Of a stretch of 64,000 nt of DNA, positions 47,730 through 57,387 are shown in pieces. The stretch comes from Lewinella sp. IMCC34183 (lineage in GTDB: Bacteria > Bacteroidota > Bacteroidia > Chitinophagales > Saprospiraceae), in the NCBI RefSeq assembly GCF_003390915.1, contig NZ_QMEM01000001.1, positions 496,001-560,000 of the forward strand. Direction: 5' to 3'. Both the position numbers and the translations under genes were made by a program. Positions within the stretch are counted from its first letter, which is position 1, and every line of letters starts with the position of its first letter. A model generated the notes under the pieces. That model was given only the letters and a program-made list of their open reading frames with translations. It was not told where the DNA came from and made no database searches.

Positions 47730-49169
47730 TTATTGTACCGTCACCTGGCTTCGGTACCGCTGCCGTTCGGTGGTGGCGGTGAGCAGGTACGCGCCGGCGG
47801 GCAGCTCCGGCAAATTCAGCGCAAGGTGTCCACTCACCACCCGCTGGTCCCTCCACTCCCCTACCCGGCGCCCCTGGGCATCGTGCAGTGCCACGCGCAC
47901 CGCCCCGTGCACTTCCCCGGGAAATTCCAAGGTGAGCTGGTCGTGTACCGGGTTCGGAAATACACCAAGGGTCAGTACGGCGGCGGGTCGTTCGCGCACG
48001 GGCAGGCCGGAATCGGACGTCAGCTCGTATACCTCCCCGGAAAAGTCAGCTACGTACAGCGTGCCGTCGTTCCCTTCGCCGAAGGTGGATACATTTTTTG
48101 CCGGCAGATCGTTGTAGACCACGTCCAGCACGTCAGTGGACGTTGAGTCGTACAGGAATATGCGCGGCTGGACAAAGTCCGCGAATACGTAGTATCCGTA
48201 GAGCCCCGCATCGGGCCCCCGGTATACGAAACCACCGGTGACCGATCCTCCGTTGATACCGTCGTTGCCGTTGTGGGGGTAGTCGAAGAGGGGATCTGTA
48301 TAGGCGATGGCCCCATCACAGCGGTCCACGGCAAAACTCGTAGCGATCAGCCCCTCCCGGCAGTTCCAGCCGAAGTTCATACCACCCGCGCTTGCCGCCG
48401 GCACCTTGTTTACCTCCTCCCGCTCGTTTTGTCCGACGTCGGCGATCCAGAGGTCTCCCGTTTCCCGGTCGAAGGAGATGCGCCACGGATTGCGCAGCCC
48501 CAGCGCCCAGATTTCGGAGAGCGTATCGGTCGACCCGACGAAGGGGTTATCGGCGGGGATGGCGTAGTTCATACCGCCAACGGCGGTGTCCACGTTGATG
48601 CGCAGCAGCTTACCGAGCATCGTCCCCGGGTCCTGGGCATTTTCAAACTGGTCGTTACTCCCGCCCCCGTCACCCAGTGGCACGTAGAGGTAGCCATCGG
48701 GACCGAAGGCCAGGTCGCCGGCGTTGTGGTTGCCCGCCGGTTGGGGAAGGGTCAGCAGGTTGAACTCGCTTGGATCCACCACGATGCCCGCGTTGTCGAG
48801 CGTGAACCGGCTGATGTACGTGGTGAGAGACGAGCCGTTCCTGCCCGGTCCGGTATAATTGACATATAGGTAGTTGCTGTCGGGGTAGGATGGATGAAAC
48901 GCCGCACCCAGGGCGCCGCCCTCACTTTTGTCGTCGACCATGCCCGTAAGGTCGAGCACTATGGTGGCCGTGCCGGCTACCAGGTCAACCTGGTTGATGG
49001 TGCCGCCCTTCTCGACAACGTAGATAATTTCATCGTTGAACCCGTCCGACAGGATATCGGTGGGCTGGGTAAAGGTCAGGGGGAGAGGTTCGAGTACGAG
49101 CGCACCCTGGGCGTGGAGTACACAGGAAACCAATAGCGGAATGGTGACGAGGAGGGGGACACGATACAT
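47730..49169 (-). CDS. Secreted PQQ-type sugar (glucose/sorbosone) dehydrogenase with type A T9SS tail
   Basis: 479 aa. Signal peptide 1-21. A six-bladed propeller of the GSDH/HHIP-like family over about residues 25-390: GGALGAAFHPSYPDSNYLYV, NHNAGDLAFGPDGYLYVPLGDGG, IWALGLRNPWRISFD, GWNCREG. The last ~75 residues form a type A sorting domain (LGVFPNPVHDQLTLEF ... LPAGAYLLTAT), so it is predicted to be exported by the type IX system. The substrate is unknown. Confidence 0.92.
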   Translation of the reverse strand: MYRVPLLVTIPLLVSCVLHAQGALVLEPLPLTFTQPTDILSDGFNDEIIYVVEKGGTINQVDLVAGTATIVLDLTGMVDDKSEGGALGAAFHPSYPDSNYLYVNYTGPGRNGSSLTTYISRFTLDNAGIVVDPSEFNLLTLPQPAGNHNAGDLAFGPDGYLYVPLGDGGGSNDQFENAQDPGTMLGKLLRINVDTAVGGMNYAIPADNPFVGSTDTLSEIWALGLRNPWRISFDRETGDLWIADVGQNEREEVNKVPAASAGGMNFGWNCREGLIATSFAVDRCDGAIAYTDPLFDYPHNGNDGINGGSVTGGFVYRGPDAGLYGYYVFADFVQPRIFLYDSTSTDVLDVVYNDLPAKNVSTFGEGNDGTLYVADFSGEVYELTSDSGLPVRERPAAVLTLGVFPNPVHDQLTLEFPGEVHGAVRVALHDAQGRRVGEWRDQRVVSGHLALNLPELPAGAYLLTATTERQRYRSQVTVQ

Positions 49170-49302
49170 TTACATACGGATTTAGGTGACCATAATATAC
49201 GCACCCGGAATCTCGGAAGCCCGCATTGTCGAACATAGGCAGCGTAACAATACGTTTACATAGCAGTGGCCGGTCCTGGTCGCCCGATAAATCTCAGCTT
49301 TT

Positions 49303-49890
49303 ATGACTTTTCGCATGTTACCCCTGCTTACTTTGCTTCTCTTTTCTCTTTCGTCCTGTGATGTTGACCAGACCGAATCGACCGAGCTGCCCGAAGTCGA
49401 CGTAGACGTCGATACCGAGGCCGGCAACCTGCCCGAATTTGACGTCGATTGGGCCGACGTTGACGTGACCACTACCACCCGGATGGTCGAGGTGCCCAAG
49501 ATCCGCGTGGAAATGGTAGAAGAACCCGTCGAAGTCCCCGTAGTGAACGTAGACTGGCCCAGCGACTACGGCGACTCCGAAGAGACCACCCTCATGGTGG
49601 AAGCCGACGTTGACCAGGAATCCAATCTCGAAATCGAAGACGTTTACGCTACGGCCAACCGTATCGTCGTACTGGCCCGCCTGACCACCGAAGGCCGCGA
49701 GCTCTCCGACGGGGAGATGATGCGGGTTACCGATCAGGTGGTTGTCAACGCGCCGGACATGGACGTACGTTACTACATCATCGGCGACCGTCCGGAAGGA
49801 ATGACCAACAGCCGCTACCGCTACATCGCCGACCGCAGCGACATCGCCGACATGATGGAGAATGGCCGCTCGATCTACAGCCGTAACTAA
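49303..49890 (+). CDS. Acidic lipoprotein of unknown function
   Basis: 195 aa. Lipoprotein signal with lipobox SLSSC (Cys about residue 19). Residues 22-90 are low-complexity and strongly acidic, dominated by V-D and V-E-V-P steps (PEVDVDVDTEAG, EEPVEVPVVNVDW). The C-terminal part (about 100-195) looks folded, with IEDVYATANRIVVLARL and DMDVRYYIIGDRPEG. Not recognised. A strong terminator follows. Confidence 0.8.
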   Translation: MTFRMLPLLTLLLFSLSSCDVDQTESTELPEVDVDVDTEAGNLPEFDVDWADVDVTTTTRMVEVPKIRVEMVEEPVEVPVVNVDWPSDYGDSEETTLMVEADVDQESNLEIEDVYATANRIVVLARLTTEGRELSDGEMMRVTDQVVVNAPDMDVRYYIIGDRPEGMTNSRYRYIADRSDIADMMENGRSIYSRN

Positions 49891-49910
49891 TCGGCACGAT
49901 CTACTCTCAT

Positions 49911-49947
49911 AGAAGCCCCGCCCGAAAATGACCGGTGCGGGGCTTCT
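49911..49947. terminator. Terminator between acidic lipoprotein gene and miaA
   Basis: 11-bp perfect stem AGAAGCCCCGC / GCGGGGCTTCT with a 15-nt loop. The plus-strand tail is GTATTTTGG. It is placed to end both the lipoprotein transcript and the convergent trp-miaA transcript. Confidence 0.75.
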
Positions 49948-49995
49948 GTATTTTGGGGCGCCTCCGATGCAAGCAAGGATTACCGCGCAGCCCGA

Positions 49996-50889
49996 TCACT
50001 CCGCGTCCCGCCGCGCACACGCCCGAATTACCGCCGGTAATCCTACGACCGGGGCATACTCCCGAAACCAGGTTACCTGCCGCTTGGCGTACCGGCGGCT
50101 GTTACGCTTGATGAGCTCCACCGCCCGGTCGCGGTCGTACTCCCCATTGAAACAGGGCCACCATTCCTGGTAGCCTACCGTTTCCAGCACGGGCTGCCCC
50201 CGTCGCGGAAAGAGGGCACGGGCTTCCTGCTCCAGCCCGTGGCGCAGCATGCGGTCCACGCGGTCGTTGATGCGCGCGTAGAGCGGCTCGCGACCGATGG
50301 CGGGCTGCAGGTACACCGGGCGGAAGGGACGCTTCGGGATCTTGCCGAGATAGCTGCTGTACGGTTTCCCCTCCGTAAAGCAGACCCGCAACGCCCGCTC
50401 CAGCCGCCGTCCATTCTGCCGGTCGACCGTCGCAAAGTATTCCGGGTCGAGACGGGCCACTTCGGCCTGCAATCCCGCCAACCCGGCGGCTTCGACAATC
50501 CCCTGCACCCGCGTACGCGCCGCTTCGGTCACGGCGGGAAACTCGTCCAACCCCTCGCAGAGGGCCCGGATGTAGAGACCGCTGCCCCCGGCCAGTACGG
50601 CCGTTTCGTGGGTGGTAAAGAGCCGGGCGAGCACCTCCAACGCCTTCGCGGCGAAGGTGCCGGCGGTGAGGGGGGCGTCCAGGGAGCGGTCGGCGATGAA
50701 GTGGTGGGGCACGGCGGCCAGCTCTTCCGGGGAAGGCCGCGCGTTACCGATGCGCATCTCGCGGTAAAACTGCCGACTGTCGGCGCTGAGGATCTCGGTA
50801 CCGAAGTGCCGCGCCACCTCGATGGCCAGTCCGGTCTTGCCGGAAGCCGTGGGCCCGCCGAGGACGATAAGTAGCGGCTGGTCGGGCAT
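49996..50889 (-). CDS. miaA: tRNA dimethylallyltransferase (A37 isopentenylation)
   Basis: 297 aa. It transfers dimethylallyl to A37 of tRNAs reading UNN codons, which includes tRNA-Trp. Visible: P-loop LGGPTASGKTGLAIEVA at residues 9-25, SADSRQFYREM near 37 (catalytic Asp/Gln), GGSGLYIRALCEGLD near 103, and QNGRRLERALRV near 160. It begins 8 nt after trpA, as the last gene of the trp operon. In E. coli the same gene was called trpX because mutants alter trp attenuation. Confidence 0.97.
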   Translation of the reverse strand: MPDQPLLIVLGGPTASGKTGLAIEVARHFGTEILSADSRQFYREMRIGNARPSPEELAAVPHHFIADRSLDAPLTAGTFAAKALEVLARLFTTHETAVLAGGSGLYIRALCEGLDEFPAVTEAARTRVQGIVEAAGLAGLQAEVARLDPEYFATVDRQNGRRLERALRVCFTEGKPYSSYLGKIPKRPFRPVYLQPAIGREPLYARINDRVDRMLRHGLEQEARALFPRRGQPVLETVGYQEWWPCFNGEYDRDRAVELIKRNSRRYAKRQVTWFREYAPVVGLPAVIRACARRDAE

Positions 50890-50897
50890 GGGAAGGT

Positions 50898-51686
50898 TTA
50901 GGTCAGGCTCGGTTCGAGGATGTCGCGGACGAATTCCTGGGTGGCCTCCCCTACCCGCTCCTCCTGGCCGGCCAGGGCGCGGATGAAGGCACTGCCAATG
51001 ATGGCCCCGTTGAAATACTCACAGGCCGTGCGGAAGGTGGCGGCATCGCTGATGCCGAAGCCGATAAGCTTCGGATTGGGCAGGTCGAGGGCCGCGATGC
51101 GGTCGAAGTAGGCCCGCTGCCGGTCGGTGATCTCGGAGCTGCCGCCCGTGATGCTGCTGCTGCTCACCACGTACAGAAACCCGCTGCTGCTGGCGGCGAT
51201 CTCGCGGATGCGGTCATCCGTGGTCATGGGCGTGATCAGGAAACTCACCTCCAGCCCGGCGCTTTCGGCCAATTCGCGGAAGTCGCGCGCGTACTCGTAG
51301 GCGGGCAGGTCGGGCAGGATGAGGCCGTCTACACCAGCCTCCCGGCAGGCCATGACGAAGCGCTCCGCCCCGTACTGCATCACCTGATTGAAGTAGCCCA
51401 TGAGCACCAGCGGGATCTCGGTGTGGGTACGGGCCTCGCGCAACTGCCGAAACAGCACGTCCAGCGTCAGGCCGTTCTGTAGGGCACGCATGCTGCTCTG
51501 CTGGATGGTTTCTCCGTCGGCCATGGGGTCGGAGTACGGCATGCCCACCTCGATGAGGTCGGCTCCGGCCTCGGCCAGGTTCCGGATGATGGGTACCGTA
51601 CTGTCGAGGGCCGGGTAGCCGGCCGTAAAGTAAACGTTGAGGATATCCCGCTCCTTGCGGTCGAAGAGTGCGCTGAGTCGGTTCAT
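50898..51686 (-). CDS. trpA: Tryptophan synthase alpha subunit
   Basis: 262 aa. Cleaves indole-3-glycerol phosphate to indole. Visible: YFTAGYPALDST near residue 19, LIEVGMPYSDPMADGETIQQ near 45 (catalytic Glu/Asp), and LIGFGISDAATF near 208. It lies 39 nt after trpB and 8 nt before miaA. Confidence 0.97.
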   Translation of the reverse strand: MNRLSALFDRKERDILNVYFTAGYPALDSTVPIIRNLAEAGADLIEVGMPYSDPMADGETIQQSSMRALQNGLTLDVLFRQLREARTHTEIPLVLMGYFNQVMQYGAERFVMACREAGVDGLILPDLPAYEYARDFRELAESAGLEVSFLITPMTTDDRIREIAASSSGFLYVVSSSSITGGSSEITDRQRAYFDRIAALDLPNPKLIGFGISDAATFRTACEYFNGAIIGSAFIRALAGQEERVGEATQEFVRDILEPSLT

Positions 51687-51725
51687 GGTACGGAGTCGGA
51701 TGCCCGATGCGGGCGGGTGAGAAGA

Positions 51726-52921
<1,196 letters not shown>

Positions 52922-52925
<4 letters not shown>

Positions 52926-53533
52926 GATTCTTGTGGCTTGAGGGTGGCTAACCGGGTTTGGACAAAGTTCAGCAAATTCCGGATCATGAGCCGTCCGTGC
53001 TCCGTCATTATACTCTCGGGGTGGAACTGAACGCCGAAGATCGGCAGTTCGCGGTGGCGCAGGGCCATGATACCGCCGGCGTCGTCGGTGGCGGTGACCT
53101 CCAGCTCGTCCGGCAGGGTGGCCGGATCGATCACCCAGCTGTGGTAGCGGCCGGCGCGGAAGCGTTGGGGCACGTCCGCGAAGAGGGCATCGTCGGCCAC
53201 CGGGGTCCGCTGCATGTCGGTTTCCACGCCGTGGTGCACCTCGGCGAGGTTGTGCAGGGCGCCCCCGAAGGCCTCTCCGATGGCTTGGTGGCCAAGGCAG
53301 ACGCCGAAGATGACCTTCTCCCCCGCGTACCGTTTGATCAGGGCCGGCATGATGCCCGCATCGGCGGGAACGCCCGGACCGGGACTCAGCACCACCAGGT
53401 CGTACGCGGCCACCGCGTCCAGACTGATCTGGTCGTTGCGGAAAACGTCGACCGACTGTCCCAGCTCCTCCTCGATGTAGTGGACGAGGTTGTAGGTGAA
53501 GGAATCGTAGTTGTCTAGTATCAGGATTTTCAT
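52922..53533 (-). CDS. trpG: Anthranilate synthase component II (glutamine amidotransferase)
   Basis: 203 aa class I glutaminase. [16 protein letters not shown] at the N-terminus, [12 protein letters not shown] near 50, nucleophile in [16 protein letters not shown] near 78, and [15 protein letters not shown] near 170 for the His/Glu pair. It supplies ammonia to TrpE. It starts 9 nt after trpE. Confidence 0.97.
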
Positions 53534-53542
53534 GTCAGTCCG

Positions 53543-54982
53543 TTAAAAGCTGGCCGGCAGCCCTTCCGCTTTGGTGAGTGCCTTGGTGAGTGCGCCGAGC
53601 TTGTTGTACACTTCCTGCGTTTCGCTCTCCTCGTCGCTGGCGGCGACCACGCCGGCTCCGGCCTGGTAGTAGAGGACGTTATCCTGGCTGAAGAACGAGC
53701 GGATCAGGATCGCCTGGTTCATGCCGCCGTCGAAGTTGATGAAGCCGATGGCCCCGCCGTAGAAGCCCCGTTGCTGGTTCTCGTACCGGTCGATCAGCTC
53801 GATGGCCCGGTACTTGGGTGCCCCGCTCAGGGTGCCGGCCGGGAAGGTATCACCGAAGACCCGGATGGCCACGTCGTCCCCCACGAGTTTGCCGTCGACG
53901 GTGCTGACCAGGTGGATCACGTGGCTGTAGTAGTGCACCTGCCGCAGGCTGCGCACGGTCACGTCGCGGGTGTGCCGGCTCAGATCGTTGCGGGCCAGGT
54001 CCACGAGCATCACGTGCTCGGCGTTCTCCTTGGGGTCGGCCAGCAGGCGTTCGGTGGCGGCGGCGTCCTTGGCGGCGTCGCCTGTCCGTTTGTAGGTGCC
54101 GGCGATGGGGTTAAGGCGCGCCACGCCGTCGCGAATGACCATCTGGCTTTCCGGACTGGACCCCATGATGCGGTAGTCGCCGTAGTCGAAGTAGAAGAGG
54201 TAGGGCGAGGGGTTGATGCTGCGCAGGGCACGGTACACCTGGAACTCGTCGCCCTGGAAGCCCCGGCGAAACTGGCGGCTCAGCACGATCTGGAACACGT
54301 CGCCGACGTGGCAGTGGTGTTTGCCGCGCGCCACCAGCTCGCGGAAGTCCGCGTCGGTCATATTGCTGGTTTCCTCGCCGTGCAGCGCGAAGGGGTGCAC
54401 CGTGCCCCCGGCCCGGATGGCCCGCTCAACCTCGTCAAGGCGGCTCTCCTCTCCTTCCGGCAGGTTCTCGAGCAACAGCAGCTCGTCACGGTAGTGGTGG
54501 AACACCAACAGGAAGCGGTACAGATGGTAGCGGAGGGCTGGGGCCCGCAGGTGCGAGGGGTTTTGGAAGGAGAGCGTATCGAAGTAGGCTACGCCCTCGA
54601 AGTTGGTGTGGCCGATCAGCCCGTTGAACTGCCGCACGACGGGCGGGGCGTCTCCGTGGTCGATGTCGAACGACCGGAGAAAGGCACGTAGGTCATCGCT
54701 TACGGTATTGGCATCGCCGCAGTCGACTTTGGTGGGGGTCTCCCCTACCCGGCCGCGGCGGATGGTAGGACCATCGACGCGGTAGTAAGCCTGCGTTTCC
54801 AGGCCCAGGATGCTGAAGTAATGCTCGTGATTGCGGGTCTCGTTGGACTCAAGGAGTACCGGGTCGGTGAAGCGGTCGCGCACCGCCAGGTAGACGGACA
54901 CCGGGGTGAGCTGGTCGGCCGTCAGGCGACGCGTAAGGACCCGGATGCGGGTCGTCGGCTGGGCCAGAGTGGTTGGGGTCAA
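53543..54982 (-). CDS. trpE: Anthranilate synthase component I
   Basis: 479 aa chorismate-using enzyme. Visible: QIVLSRQFRRGF near 235, ALRSINPSPYLFYFDYGDYRIMGSSPE near 255, RLNPIAGTYKRTGD near 290, the chorismate-binding GTLSGAPKYRAIELID near 395, and YYQAGAGVVAASDEESE near 445. The start appears to be TTG at 54980-54982: no ATG is available in frame upstream, and the next GTG is 27 codons in. It is the first structural gene after the trpL leader and its terminator hairpin. Confidence 0.95.
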   Translation of the reverse strand: MTPTTLAQPTTRIRVLTRRLTADQLTPVSVYLAVRDRFTDPVLLESNETRNHEHYFSILGLETQAYYRVDGPTIRRGRVGETPTKVDCGDANTVSDDLRAFLRSFDIDHGDAPPVVRQFNGLIGHTNFEGVAYFDTLSFQNPSHLRAPALRYHLYRFLLVFHHYRDELLLLENLPEGEESRLDEVERAIRAGGTVHPFALHGEETSNMTDADFRELVARGKHHCHVGDVFQIVLSRQFRRGFQGDEFQVYRALRSINPSPYLFYFDYGDYRIMGSSPESQMVIRDGVARLNPIAGTYKRTGDAAKDAAATERLLADPKENAEHVMLVDLARNDLSRHTRDVTVRSLRQVHYYSHVIHLVSTVDGKLVGDDVAIRVFGDTFPAGTLSGAPKYRAIELIDRYENQQRGFYGGAIGFINFDGGMNQAILIRSFFSQDNVLYYQAGAGVVAASDEESETQEVYNKLGALTKALTKAEGLPASF

Positions 54983-55023
54983 AACGTGTGTGTGTTTGTG
55001 CCGGGCCCGGCAGGCCCAACGGA

Positions 55024-55054
55024 AAAGGCCCGCCGGAGCATCCGACGGGCCTTT
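55024..55054 (-). terminator. trp attenuator terminator hairpin
   Basis: Minus-strand stem AAAGGCCCGTCGGA (55054-55041) with TCCGGCGGGCCTTT (55037-55024), 14 bp with one G-U, loop TGC, then TCCGTT. It lies between trpL and trpE, 41 nt before the trpE start. Its 5' arm overlaps CAAAGG (55055-55050), which can pair instead with CCTTTG (55070-55065) to form an antiterminator. The T-tract is short, but this is the same style as other terminators in the window. Confidence 0.8.
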
Positions 55055-55083
55055 GATTCTTATGCAAAGGAGCTACCGCGTGC

Positions 55084-55134
55084 TCAGGGGAGAGTACGTG
55101 AAAGCCACCACCAGTTGGTATTGGTCATTTGCAT
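55084..55134 (-). CDS. trpL: trp operon leader peptide with three tandem Trp codons
   Basis: 16-residue ORF MQMTNTNWWWLSRTLP, stop TGA at 55086-55084. Codons TGG-TGG-TGG occupy 55113-55105. The layout is that of enterobacterial trpL: Trp run, leader stop, then an alternative pairing segment, then a terminator. GGUGGCU (55109-55103) over the last Trp codons can pair with AGCUCC (55074-55069). A ribosome stalled at Trp would block this pairing and free CCUUUG for the antiterminator. The second Met (55128) may be the real start, since the putative -7 element lies only 5 nt before the first. The leader function is inferred from sequence. Confidence 0.8.
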   Translation of the reverse strand: MQMTNTNWWWLSRTLP

Positions 55135-55138
55135 GGCA

Positions 55139-55170
55139 GCAAGGTAAATACTCTGCCGGATATCGCCAAA
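55139..55170 (-). promoter_or_regulatory. Putative trp operon promoter
   Basis: On the minus strand, TTTG (55170-55167), 20 nt, then TACCTTGC (55146-55139). This is close to the Bacteroidota arrangement TTTG-N19-TAnnTTTG, with one T missing in the -7 element. The predicted transcription start would fall at or just before the leader ATG, so trpL may be nearly leaderless. Confidence 0.5.
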
Positions 55171-55183
55171 TAAAACTGGCCGC

Positions 55184-55410
55184 TGGTACGTACGCCAAGT
55201 GGACCACGCCAAGTGGACCGGCGAGTAGCGGACCGGCCACTATTGGTACGTACGACAAGTGGACCGGCGAGTAGCGGACCGGTTAGTACTGGTACGTACG
55301 ACAAGTGGACCGGCGAGTAGCGGACCGGCCACTATTGGTACGTACGACAAGTGGACCGGCGAGTAGCGGACCGGCCAGTACTGGTACGTACGACAAGTGG
55401 ACCGGCGAGG
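55184..55410. repeat. 46-bp tandem repeat array, about 5 copies
   Basis: Units start GGTACGTACGACAAGTGG, then carry GGACCGG twice. Starts are at 55184 (with a 14-nt internal duplication), 55245, 55291, 55337 and 55383 (partial, to 55410). The last 8 nt alternate between CCACTATT (units 1 and 3) and an -AGTACT ending (units 2 and 4), giving a 92-bp higher-order period. The copies are otherwise nearly identical. 46 is not a multiple of 3, so it is not coding. It lies directly upstream of the trp promoter and fills most of the 331-nt gap to the next gene. Confidence 0.92.
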
Positions 55411-55465
55411 CAAATTATCGGGAATGGCGCTGACCCTATCCCCCCTGCCCTGCGTTACCACCGAC

Positions 55466-56521
55466 ATGAACGATTTTGTACTCTACGGTGCCTACGGATA
55501 CACCGGCCGCCTCATTACCCGCATGGCGGCGGAGGTCGGGCTGAAACCGCTGCTGAGCGGCCGCAACGCGGAAAAGCTCGCAGCCATGCACCATGAATTC
55601 GGCTACGACTACCGCGCCGTGGACCTGAACAACCAGAAGGAACTCCACGACCTGCTCGGCGGCCAACGGGTGGTGTTGCACGCCGCCGGCCCCTTCGAGC
55701 AAACCGCCCAGCCCATGATGGAGGCCTGCATCGACACCGGCACGCACTACCTGGATATTACCGGGGAAATACCCGTCTTCGCCCTGGGGGCCAAGCTGGG
55801 CCCCGCCGCCGAGCGCGCCGGCGTGATGCTGATGTCGGGGGTCGGCTTCGACGTGGTACCTACCGACTGCCTGGCCGCCTACCTCAAAGGAAAGATGCCC
55901 GAGGCGACCGAACTTACCCTGGCCTTTGCCTGGAAGGGGGGCATGCTGAGCCACGGTACGGCCAAGACCATGCTTGGAGGCCTGGGATCGGGTGGTGCCA
56001 TCCGCGAGCACGGCAAGATCAAGCCGGTTAAAGCAGCCTACGACGTGCGGGAATTCCCCTTCACGGAGCAGGTGCCGCTGCAGGCGGTCACTATACCGTG
56101 GGGCGATGTATTCACAGCCTATTTCACGACCGGCATCCCAAACATCAAGACGTATTTCTCGGTGCCTCCGGCGCAGATCACTTCCATGAAACGGAGCAAC
56201 TATTTAGGCCCCCTGCTCCGGCTTGGCCCCGTGCAGAACTACCTGCGGAAGAAGATCGAGGCCCGTCCCGCGGGGCCCGACGACGCCCAGCGCGAGCGCG
56301 CCGAAACCTACGTCTACGGCGAAGTGAAGGACGTGAGCGGAAAGGTCGTGGCGGCCCGCCTCCGTACTCCGGAAGGCTACACCCTGACGGCCCACAGCGC
56401 CCTGCTGATCGTACGGAAGGTGCTCGACGGAGCGGTGGAATCCGGCTACCAGACCCCCGCGGGACTCTACGGCCCCGACCTGGTGATGGAGATCGAAGGC
56501 GTCACCCGCGCGGACCTGTAA
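55466..56521 (+). CDS. Saccharopine dehydrogenase-like NAD(P)-binding protein (trans-acting enoyl reductase type)
   Basis: 351 aa from the ATG at 55466 (NDFVLYGAYGYTGRLITRM); the frame open to 55397 runs into the tandem repeat and is rejected. A Rossmann fold spans residues 1-130, with VVLHAAGPFEQTAQPMMEAC and GTHYLDITGEIPVF. MLMSGVGFDVVPTDCLAAYL near residue 120 is typical of the large Sccpdh/YMR226-like reductase group. The substrate is unknown. Confidence 0.87.
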   Translation: MNDFVLYGAYGYTGRLITRMAAEVGLKPLLSGRNAEKLAAMHHEFGYDYRAVDLNNQKELHDLLGGQRVVLHAAGPFEQTAQPMMEACIDTGTHYLDITGEIPVFALGAKLGPAAERAGVMLMSGVGFDVVPTDCLAAYLKGKMPEATELTLAFAWKGGMLSHGTAKTMLGGLGSGGAIREHGKIKPVKAAYDVREFPFTEQVPLQAVTIPWGDVFTAYFTTGIPNIKTYFSVPPAQITSMKRSNYLGPLLRLGPVQNYLRKKIEARPAGPDDAQRERAETYVYGEVKDVSGKVVAARLRTPEGYTLTAHSALLIVRKVLDGAVESGYQTPAGLYGPDLVMEIEGVTRADL

Positions 56522-56615
56522 GCCACCCGCTATCGGACAAACCGTAAGAAAGGATTAACGCCCCGGGGTAATCCGTCGCCGTATCCCGGCGTTTACCGGC
56601 TAAACCCCCAAGCAA

Positions 56616-57353
56616 ATGAAACTTCGTCTACTCCTGGCCCTCTTTCTGGTTTCCCTGTTCGCCGCACCCGCGTCCGCGCAATTCGGTAAGCTCGGCAAGA
56701 TCGCCGACCGTGCCAAGGGCGTACTAAACGGCGATAGCCCCCTCAGTAACGAAGAAGTGGGCACCGCCCTCAAGGAAGCGCTCGACCAGGGCGTGGGCAA
56801 GGCCGTCACCAGCCTCTCCGCCGAGAACGGCTACCTGCAGAGTCCCTACAAGATTTTGCTCCCCGAGGAGGCCCAGGCCATCGTAAGCCGCGTGAGCGCG
56901 CTCCCCGGCTTCGGCAACGTGGAGCAGGACCTGACGCTGCGCATCAACCGCGCCGCCGAGCTGGCCGCGACCAAGGCCACCCCCATCTTCGTCGGCGCCA
57001 TTAAGGGCCTGACCTTTCAGGATGCTATGAACCTGCTCATGGGCCCCGACGATGCAGCCACGCGCTACCTGGAGGGCAACACCACTACCGCCCTGACCGG
57101 AGAGTTTCAACCGGTGATCCGGGCCGCACTCGACGAGGTGAACGCCAACGAGATCTGGAATAAGGTGGTCACGGCCTACAACAAAATACCCCTGGTGAAA
57201 AAAACCGAGCCCAATCTGGATGCCTACGTAACAGGGCGCGCACTTGATGGAATGTTCGGTTTGATCGAGGTAAAGGAAACGGAACTACGGGAAAATCCCG
57301 CCCTGCGGAATACTGAACTGCTCCGCAAAGTCTTTGCCCGCCAGGACAAGTAG
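56616..57353 (+). CDS. DUF4197 secreted protein
   Basis: 245 aa. Signal peptide 1-21 (ending ASAQ). The body matches DUF4197: LSNEEVGTALKEALDQGVGKAV near residue 43, YKILLPEEAQAI near 75, and GPDDAATRYLEGNTTTAL near 140, with a C-terminal ALDGMFGLIEVKETELRENP. Predicted periplasmic, mostly helical; function unknown. Confidence 0.9.
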   Translation: MKLRLLLALFLVSLFAAPASAQFGKLGKIADRAKGVLNGDSPLSNEEVGTALKEALDQGVGKAVTSLSAENGYLQSPYKILLPEEAQAIVSRVSALPGFGNVEQDLTLRINRAAELAATKATPIFVGAIKGLTFQDAMNLLMGPDDAATRYLEGNTTTALTGEFQPVIRAALDEVNANEIWNKVVTAYNKIPLVKKTEPNLDAYVTGRALDGMFGLIEVKETELRENPALRNTELLRKVFARQDK

Positions 57354-57387
57354 CCCGGAGGCTCCCCTTGTGTGAGGATTGGGTAAA

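Noticed and set aside
55062-55274. Plus-strand ORF starting at 55062 with several Trp codons
   Set aside because: It is antisense to trpL, runs into the tandem repeats, and no plus-strand biosynthetic gene follows. The minus-strand leader explains the site.
55135-55465. Possible CRISPR array or repeat-encoded protein in the 46-bp repeats
   Set aside because: Repeats are contiguous with no spacers, and 46 is not divisible by 3, so each copy is read in a different frame. The open frames crossing it are by-products.
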